From contig JAFFJZ010000007.1 of the NCBI GenBank assembly GCA_018340375.1, positions 5,270,001 through 5,334,000 of the forward strand: a stretch of DNA of 64,000 bases, given 5' to 3'. The DNA is from Gonatopus flavifemur (Eukaryota > Arthropoda > Insecta > Hymenoptera > Dryinidae). The translations under genes and the position numbers were made by a program. Below, piece after piece: positions 57,900 through 64,000 of this stretch. The notes below the pieces were generated by a model that did not search any database, had not been told where the DNA came from, and was given only the letters and a program-made list of their open reading frames with translations. Position 1 is the first letter of the stretch. Each line of letters opens with the position of its first letter.

Positions 57900-58160
57900 T
57901 CCTCAAATGATTGAGATCTCCACAGAGTACGCAGTTCTTGAAGATATCTGAAAGAATACTCAATTAAGAGATCTTCAAGAACGTTCTTGAAGATTTCTCA
58001 AAGATATCTGCCAGAAGTGTTGGAGAGACATCTTGTAAAAGATTTCTGACAGATGTTTTGATTCAAGACATCTCCAAGACGACCATGCAAGATGTCTTAA
58101 AGATATCTTATAGAAGCGTTTGGAAGATATCTTCTTGGTAGACTTTGACAAGATATAGTA
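57900..58160. repeat. AAGATATCTT / AAGACATCTT word array
   Basis: More than ten degenerate copies of (A)AGATATCT, AAGATGTCTT or AAGACATCT in both orientations. A second array with the same words is at 58850-59100. Confidence 0.6.
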
Positions 58161-58679
58161 TGTTAAGGAAGATAGATTGTCAGCAGGTTCACGTTATGGA
58201 TACTTGATCATATGAATTGACATGAATAACACTTGGAATGTGCCTTTTATTATGATCAAATTACAGATGTGATGAATTCTTTCGCAAATCGAAAGCTCAA
58301 AAAATCTCTATACATGCCAAGAGATTTTAAATTCTGCAAAAATTACGATTTTGTAACCTTTTAATACTCGCACTGGAATTGACGAATCTCCAGGACACAA
58401 ATATTTTATAAATTACTGAACTTTTTACGCTCAATTTTATGTACAACCTTTGAGTAGATTGAAAAAAGATATAATTTATACTTATTAATAAGATATTCTT
58501 CAATACCAATGAGATAGAAATATTTGAGGAAGAATCTGTGGCAACTACGGCCAGCTTATCTGACATTTGTTCATATGATAATAGTTTTTTTCGAAAGATT
58601 AATTTCACTCTGAAAATGTACACCACTGACACTATTTCACTATGTGATATTGACAATTATAAGCATCAAAATCAAACTG

Positions 58680-58845
58680 TCTGTATAGCTCAGGTCACTG
58701 AAGCGTAAGTACATCGTAAGATGTGCGAGTTCGATTCCCGCAACCTCAAGGATTGAGATACAGTAAACTTCACGGCAGTGCGACAGCGGTAAAAACGAAC
58801 AGGGGGGAGAAGGGGAGAGAAGATGTTAGAATTTTTTTTGTGGAT
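58680..58845 (+). repeat. tRNA-like SINE head
   Basis: TATAGCTCAGG (A-box-like) and GAGTTCGATTCCC (B box) are about 35 bp apart. The anticodon stem has a 4-base loop and the acceptor stem is absent, so it is not a functional tRNA. A T-rich tail (TTTTTTTTG at 58832) follows. Confidence 0.55.
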
Positions 58846-58849
58846 AAAT

Positions 58850-59100
58850 TCAAGCTTCTTTCAGGACACCTTTATGAATTGTTCAAGACATCTTTGAGAA
58901 ATATTGAAGAACTCTTTTAGATTTCCCAGTTTCTTCTTGAAGATATCTCGAGAAGTCTCCGAGAGACCTTTTAGGAATCTATTCATGTTGCATAAGACAT
59001 CTTTTCATATACGAAAAAATATCCTTTAGAAAATTCTTTTTGTACTTTTGGAAGATATATTTTAGAATTCCAAAACATATCTTTATGTCTGTTTGAGGAA
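58850..59100. repeat. Second AAGATATCT / AAGACATCT word array
   Basis: Same vocabulary as 57900-58160 (GAAGATATCTCGAG, AAGACATCTTT, GGAAGATATATTTT). No coding sequence. Confidence 0.55.
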
Positions 59101-60689
59101 TGAGTGCGCAGGGAAATTATCCGCCATTTACAGATTCATCCAGCACTCCTGAAGAAAACAACCCCCATCATACTAAGAGAGGCATAGGGGCAAATTCTGT
59201 AATGTTGACTACCTAACAATCATGTTGCTTAGGACTAAAAAGTTGAACTTGAAATCCTCGGCATTACAATTTTTTCAACAACGAATGCAAATGATGTAGA
59301 TCCATGCATTGTTCTCAGGAGAATTTATGAAATTTTCTTTGGATCATTCGTTGTGTGCTTTAGAAAATGACTGAGGAATTTTTCTCCAGTGTCATCACAG
59401 CAAAATTCTTTCATGAATTGCAAATCTGCTGCCTTGATTTGATGGATTTTTCGACATCTTTTCAGACCAGTGTGTTGGTTATATCAATTACCTCTAATAA
59501 ATTAGTCCCCAAAATCTTTCCTCGCCGGTTCGAGGATTCAGGAACAGGAGAACGACAGTTGGTTGCGCAATAAAATACTGCGCGGTCTGTGGGTTCACAG
59601 ACTATTGGATTCGGGTAATCGAAATCCATGGAGACTCTCTGAAATACATCTAGATTCACAATCTGGGTTCATAGGGGAGAGGCATGCAGGTTGGACCGTG
59701 TTTTCTATAAATCAGGTATGGAATTTGTAGCCGATATTTATTCATTTCGAATAGTTTTAACATTGGAATAATGAGATATCCCCAACAATGAAATCATAAT
59801 CACTGATTCCATGGTCTGTTCGACATGCCATTCTAAAATAGAAAAATCACCAAATACTTGAGATTACATTCAATGTAAATACTATTCTGATCATCAAAGA
59901 TGATCAAAATGGTGTTTGAATACTTATGTGACAAGAAAAACTAGTGGCCCAACCTGCATGTTTTGGGTGGCCCAATCTACATATTCAATGCAACTTTGCA
60001 ATTGCAAGAGCATTATTCTAATTTCACAATATGATCGAAATATGTTTTGTGCGATTCGAAGAAATTAAGAAAAAAACATAATAGATTGATTTACCTTCAT
60101 CAATCGATGAACACTATTCTCTTTGTACGAAATGAAATAAATTGGAATAAAACTTTTTTGCACGTTTTTCCACTTGCCTTCTGGAATACTCATAAGAGAT
60201 GTCTATTTTTGCATTATATGCACATGAAAAGTTAACATCTGATAAGACTCGACTTCAATCGTCATGAAATCAGAGTTGCCAACGGTTAAAAATACAAAAA
60301 ACTCCCTGGCTTAACCTGCATGCTTCTCCCCTATAATTAGTTCAAAGCGAATCAATCATATTTTTATAGATATTAGCGGAATCTACAGAAACAGCTGAAT
60401 CATCTACATAAGACAGAAAATATTATTCGGTGTTGGACGTAAAAAGGTGGCCTCAGCGCAAATTCGGACGTGCGATGAGTTTTTTCTCCTTTTGTAGACT
60501 AGCGTGGTGTTTCTAGTCGTACCGAGAAGGTAGATCCATTCTCGTCCTCCTTCTTCCCTAAACAGCTTCTACTCTTGTGGAGAAGATAAGCTCACTCGAT
60601 GAATTTACCAAATTTGGGGGAATTTCCACCTATTCTGATCAGATCAATCGCTTCCCAACAAATTTTTTTTCACATGATTCAACAAGATA
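59101..60689. other. No recognisable gene
   Basis: A+T-rich DNA with short frames lacking domains. Confidence 0.35.
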
Positions 60690-61070
60690 TTTTTGGAAGT
60701 CCTTTTGGTACCCCGGGAAAACACCAACGTTGAAAACAAAATCGAAAACTGAATTGAAAATAACGTCGGGAAACAAAGTTGGAAACAACACTGTTTCAAC
60801 TGATATAATGATCTCACCTTGAAAGAGGAGAAAACAAGGATGGAAACAAGATAGTGAAAACGTGTTGCGACGTATCATGGAATTCGGTTTCTAATCGATC
60901 CCTCATACTCACTCCACTACCATAATCGTTTTTGAAAGGTCGGGATGAAACCACGTTTTAATCAACGTTAGCAATAACATGATTTTCAACGTTGCTTCCT
61001 CCTATCTCCAAGTGGAACCATTTTACCATGGTCAATAACGTTACTTCCAATATTGTTCTCGACGTAGTTT
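60690..61070. repeat. Repeat-word stretch built on GGAAACAA / AACGTTG
   Basis: AACGTTGAAAAC, GGAAACAAAG, GTTTTCAACG, CAACGTTAG and AATAACGTT recur in both orientations. No gene. Confidence 0.5.
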
Positions 61071-62049
61071 TCAAAATCACGTAGATTTTTCTCCCAGAAT
61101 GCCGTAGGTTTTATTTGGACAAGAAATTTATCACAATGATCGCGGTATAGGGATTGAAAGAGAATCAAAATTTGGGATAAATTCATTTTCGACGTTCCAA
61201 ATTGTCAAATAGGATTCGAAAGGGATTGTGGATTCATAGAGACTTCATATTATATTTCACACTATAAGAAAAATCGTATTCACACATTGTTCTTCCAATT
61301 GCTTTGAAACGAATATTTCTCCATAAATTTCAGTAAATTTACAGGATTTTCTTTTGAATTCAGGAAATCAAATAAAATATCAGATTAGGGACCTATGATT
61401 GAACTTGTGATAATTACACAGGACAACAACACAAGTTTTTTCCTGTAACCTAAGGTTTGGGAACTGATTCGGAATGGTTTCAGTGTGCTGAATACTAAAA
61501 CAATGTTAGATTTTCCGGATGAGTTCAATTTTCATCAAGATTCAAAACTAACGAAAAATATTTGACACGATTTCCAAATGGATTTGTAAAGTATATACAA
61601 GATTCGGCCAGAACTGTGAATACTACATTTTGCTTTGTTCCCAATCCAATATTTCGTTTTGATCTCAATGCAGATCCAATGTTTCAAAATATCCATGAAT
61701 TTGAATGTTTGAAGATCTTAAATCCAAAGATGAGCAATTCTTTCATGCATGATTTAAGCGATGAAAGCATATTAGAGGGGTGATGTCTTAGAAATTTGTA
61801 TTCCTCTCAGCAATTTGAACGGAAATGTAAAAATTAGTTTGGAAAACCTATGTCGATAAATTTTCTTTCTTCAGAGCGAAAAAGGTTGAATACTTACGTG
61901 GAAACTACAACGTGGAGGACTACAGATGTTCTGTCCATACAAAGTAATTTACCGAAAGTAACATACCGTGAACAATTGAACCCACGGGAAGAAGAACTCG
62001 ACGAGCGCTCGAACCGCGGTAAAAGTATTGTCCAAGCGGTCACGTGGGG
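61071..62049. other. No recognisable gene
   Basis: Short frames only (for example 61562-61783 plus) with no domain seen. Confidence 0.35.
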
Positions 62050-62710
62050 GACCGAAAAAAAAGTCGGAATTTTGGAAAACTAAGAATACTGGGTGATACG
62101 GCTTGAAAAATCAATACGAGTGTTCGTTTACAATGTTTTTCTATGATCAATAGTTTTCGAGAAGAAAATTAAAAAGTACCTCTTTTTCTCGTACTAAAAA
62201 TGAATGTTTTTCCATCTTAAACTCGTTGTAACTCGAGCAGTTTTCAATGTATCAAGATGAGTTTTGCAGATTCTGATTCGGAACACTCCCCCGAAGATGA
62301 AGATCTCGACAAAATTCTCAAAAATTGATGCCAAATTAATGAATTTTCAATTTGAAGTGAAAACTTGGTTTTCAACGAAGAGGAAAACTTTGCATTGAAA
62401 AAGTGTCGGGGGAAGTATGAGCTACGAAAAACTTCCAGCGACAAAGTTATTCGCTAGTGTGCGGACAAACTTTATGGGAAGTTTCAGATCAATTGGACTA
62501 TTAGTTCGAAAGATACAGCGATTTATCCATCAGATCGCAATGGAAATTTCTCATGACTCTACGTCGTTTACCTGCTGAATATGAGGATCCGAATGAAAGG
62601 TTGCATTCACTCGATTTCTCAACGTAGATTCATGTTTTTTTGGTCGAAGCATCCAAATATCCAACTATTTTTGCAAAATTCGTTATACATTGTTTTTTTC
62701 TATAAACAAT
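62050..62710 (+). repeat. Diverged single copy of the giant-palindrome arm
   Basis: Follows the left arm (about 43510-44130) phrase by phrase: GTCGGAATTTTGGAAA, ATCTTAAACTCGTTGTAACT, GAGCTACGAAAAACTTCCAG, GACAAACTTTATGGGAAGTT, GATTTCTCAACGTAG. Divergence is far higher than between the two palindrome arms. A further weak echo lies at 62950-63090. Confidence 0.78.
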
Positions 62711-63376
62711 TTTTATTCAACGCATCATTGTTCAATCCTTATTCTGCAAGATGAAAATTAAGGATTGAACATTTGTGTGCTCTCTCGAACTCAATAGTTT
62801 CCGAAACTTATTTCACGATTACTTGGCCAAATCTTATCGGAATGATATAAACATTGATATCCAGATTCGATGTGTATTGCCGAAGCTTGTAAAATGATTC
62901 GAATGATGAAAACATTTCGTTTTTCAATAATATTTGATAACGAATTAGTGGCTCTCAGGCTCGTGTTTTCCGAGTTTCAACGACACAAAGTGTCGAGCGA
63001 AATGTGAAATTAAGAAAACTTCGAACAATAAAGTTATGCTTTTATGTTTGAGGAAGTTTTTCTGGAAATTTGAAATTAATCGAACAAAAAATATGGGGTT
63101 TATGATTTATGTAAAACGATCTCGTCTTATGAACGGGTCCTGTATAACATCATATTCATGTCTTGAAATATATTTCAGACAAGTTTAAAATGTCTCATGC
63201 AACGTGTTTGGATATCATTCACATCATATATAACACATACAAACCTCGTGATAAAAGTTCATTATTTGTACTTTTTCTTCAGTCATAAATGATTTGGAAA
63301 TGCTAGTGAACTTTGAATTGTTTATAGACATGATTGTCGAATTGAATTCGGACACATTTAATTCGAATTCAATGTC

Positions 63377-63485
63377 ACCCTAACAGCACAACTGCTTTCC
63401 GTTACCTTTCGATACCTTTCTGAAAGGTGTTACACGTTTCAGAAAGGTATCGAAAGGTAACTGAAAGCAGTTGTGTTGTGAGGGT
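63377..63485. repeat. Small hairpin (49-bp arms) directly beside a MITE
   Basis: Left arm 63377-63425 and right arm 63437-63485 pair with three or four mismatches around an 11-base loop (arms contain CACAACTGCTTTC and TTACCTTTCGATACCTTTCT). The right arm ends at the TA where the next element starts. Confidence 0.85.
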
Positions 63486-63486
63486 A

Positions 63487-63775
63487 CACGGAGAAAAAAG
63501 TTTCGCTGGAATAGCAAGAATTTCGCTGTTCCAGCGAAATTCGCTCGTTATTATATGGACAGCAAGCAAGTTTGCTGAAATAAACGCCAATGATATTTTC
63601 AACGAATCAAGCTTCGCAAGACCAGCGAAAGACTGATAATTATAACGAATCAATACGTAAAAACAGCGAATCAGTTCGTTAATCCAACGCATTGGTTCGT
63701 TAATACAGCGAATTTCTATTCAATCCACTTAGCGAAGACGGATTCATTCAGATAGCGAAATCTTTTTTCTCCGTG
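63487..63775. mobile_element. TA-flanked CACGGAGAAAA MITE with AGCGAA-word interior
   Basis: TA at 63485-63486 and 63776-63777. Ends CACGGAGAAAAAAG and CTTTTTTCTCCGTG... with TTTCGC/GCGAAA just inside. The interior contains over ten copies of AGCGAA/TTCGCT and TTCGTTAAT. Confidence 0.88.
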
Positions 63776-63924
63776 TAATGAACCAAAATTGCCCCCCTTG
63801 GACACAATACACTGTAAAGAATTCATGTAAATAAACGATTCAAACTGCATACAATATATTTTGAACCAAAAAAAGAAGTTATATCATTAGAGTGAATAAT
63901 TATTCTTTATTTTTAGGTTTTCTA

Positions 63925-64000
63925 CACGGAGAAAAGTTTATATTAAAGATTACTATATTTTTATGGTACTCGTGGGATATACTTTATTATGAGGCTCAGA
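63925..64000. mobile_element. Left end of another TA-flanked CACGGAGAAAAG element (runs off edge)
   Basis: TA|CACGGAGAAAAG at 63923-63936; only 76 bp are in the window and the right end is not visible. Confidence 0.6.

Noticed and set aside
58680..58760. Possible functional tRNA gene
   Set aside because: A and B boxes are present, but the acceptor stem is absent and the anticodon arm has a 4-base loop, so a SINE head or pseudo-tRNA is more likely.

Overview
The window is A+T-rich, gene-poor eukaryotic DNA. Short introns, TATA/AATAAA-type signals and the mix of element families point to an arthropod, most likely an insect; the species cannot be named from sequence alone. I found no ordinary single-copy host gene that I could defend. 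Almost everything recognisable is mobile DNA: a virus-like Polinton/Maverick, a LINE, hAT, mariner and Helitron remnants, tRNA-derived SINE pieces and a large number of short inverted-repeat (MITE-like) elements, many nested inside one another.

Layout. 1-5.2 kb is the right part of a Polinton/adintovirus-like element. It holds the end of an adenain-like protease fused to a phospholipase A2-like virion domain (minus strand), then on the plus strand an A32-type packaging ATPase, a conserved Polinton protein, a small coiled-coil-like protein and a retroviral-type integrase, then convergent minus-strand small genes behind a TATA box. Several reading frames are broken, so it is a decaying integrated copy. 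5.5-6.75 kb holds degenerate direct repeats and copy A of a dispersed repeat ending in a nested hairpin; copy B is at 20.0-20.7 kb. 7.7-8.8 kb is a hAT-type non-autonomous element with an exact 8-bp target duplication. 8.9-10.4 kb is a dispersed repeat (second copy at 47.9-49.5 kb) plus the 3' end of a dead LINE. 10.68-12.15 kb is an element with 51-bp terminal inverted repeats and GC-rich internal palindromes. 12-27 kb carries mostly MITEs, foldbacks and microsatellites. 27.7-29.2 kb is a MITE followed by a shredded Helitron helicase ORF.

32.1-37.05 kb is the most gene-like locus: a minus-strand, intron-containing ORF of an uncharacterised RNase H-like family. A 3.8-kb hAT element (32,566-36,354, imperfect 8-bp duplication) split it, and that element was itself colonised by three smaller elements. 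43.43-45.30 kb is a giant hairpin with 827-bp arms and a 222-bp loop, with a diverged unpaired relative at 62.05-62.7 kb. 45.6-46.2 kb is an internally deleted mariner. 51.17-55.90 kb is a near full-length LINE (ORF1 and endonuclease/RT ORF2, minus strand) bounded by a 16-bp target duplication, with a TTAA-flanked piggyBac-type MITE inside ORF1. The rest of the right end is MITEs, a SINE-like tRNA remnant and repeat-word arrays.

How the parts relate. Nothing here forms a working host pathway. The useful content is the order of insertions: elements landed in a virus-like element, a LINE and an RNase H-like ORF, and clean target duplications allow several relative ages to be read directly. The least explained signals are the giant palindrome and a class of short elements whose interiors are built from one element-specific short word repeated in both orientations.
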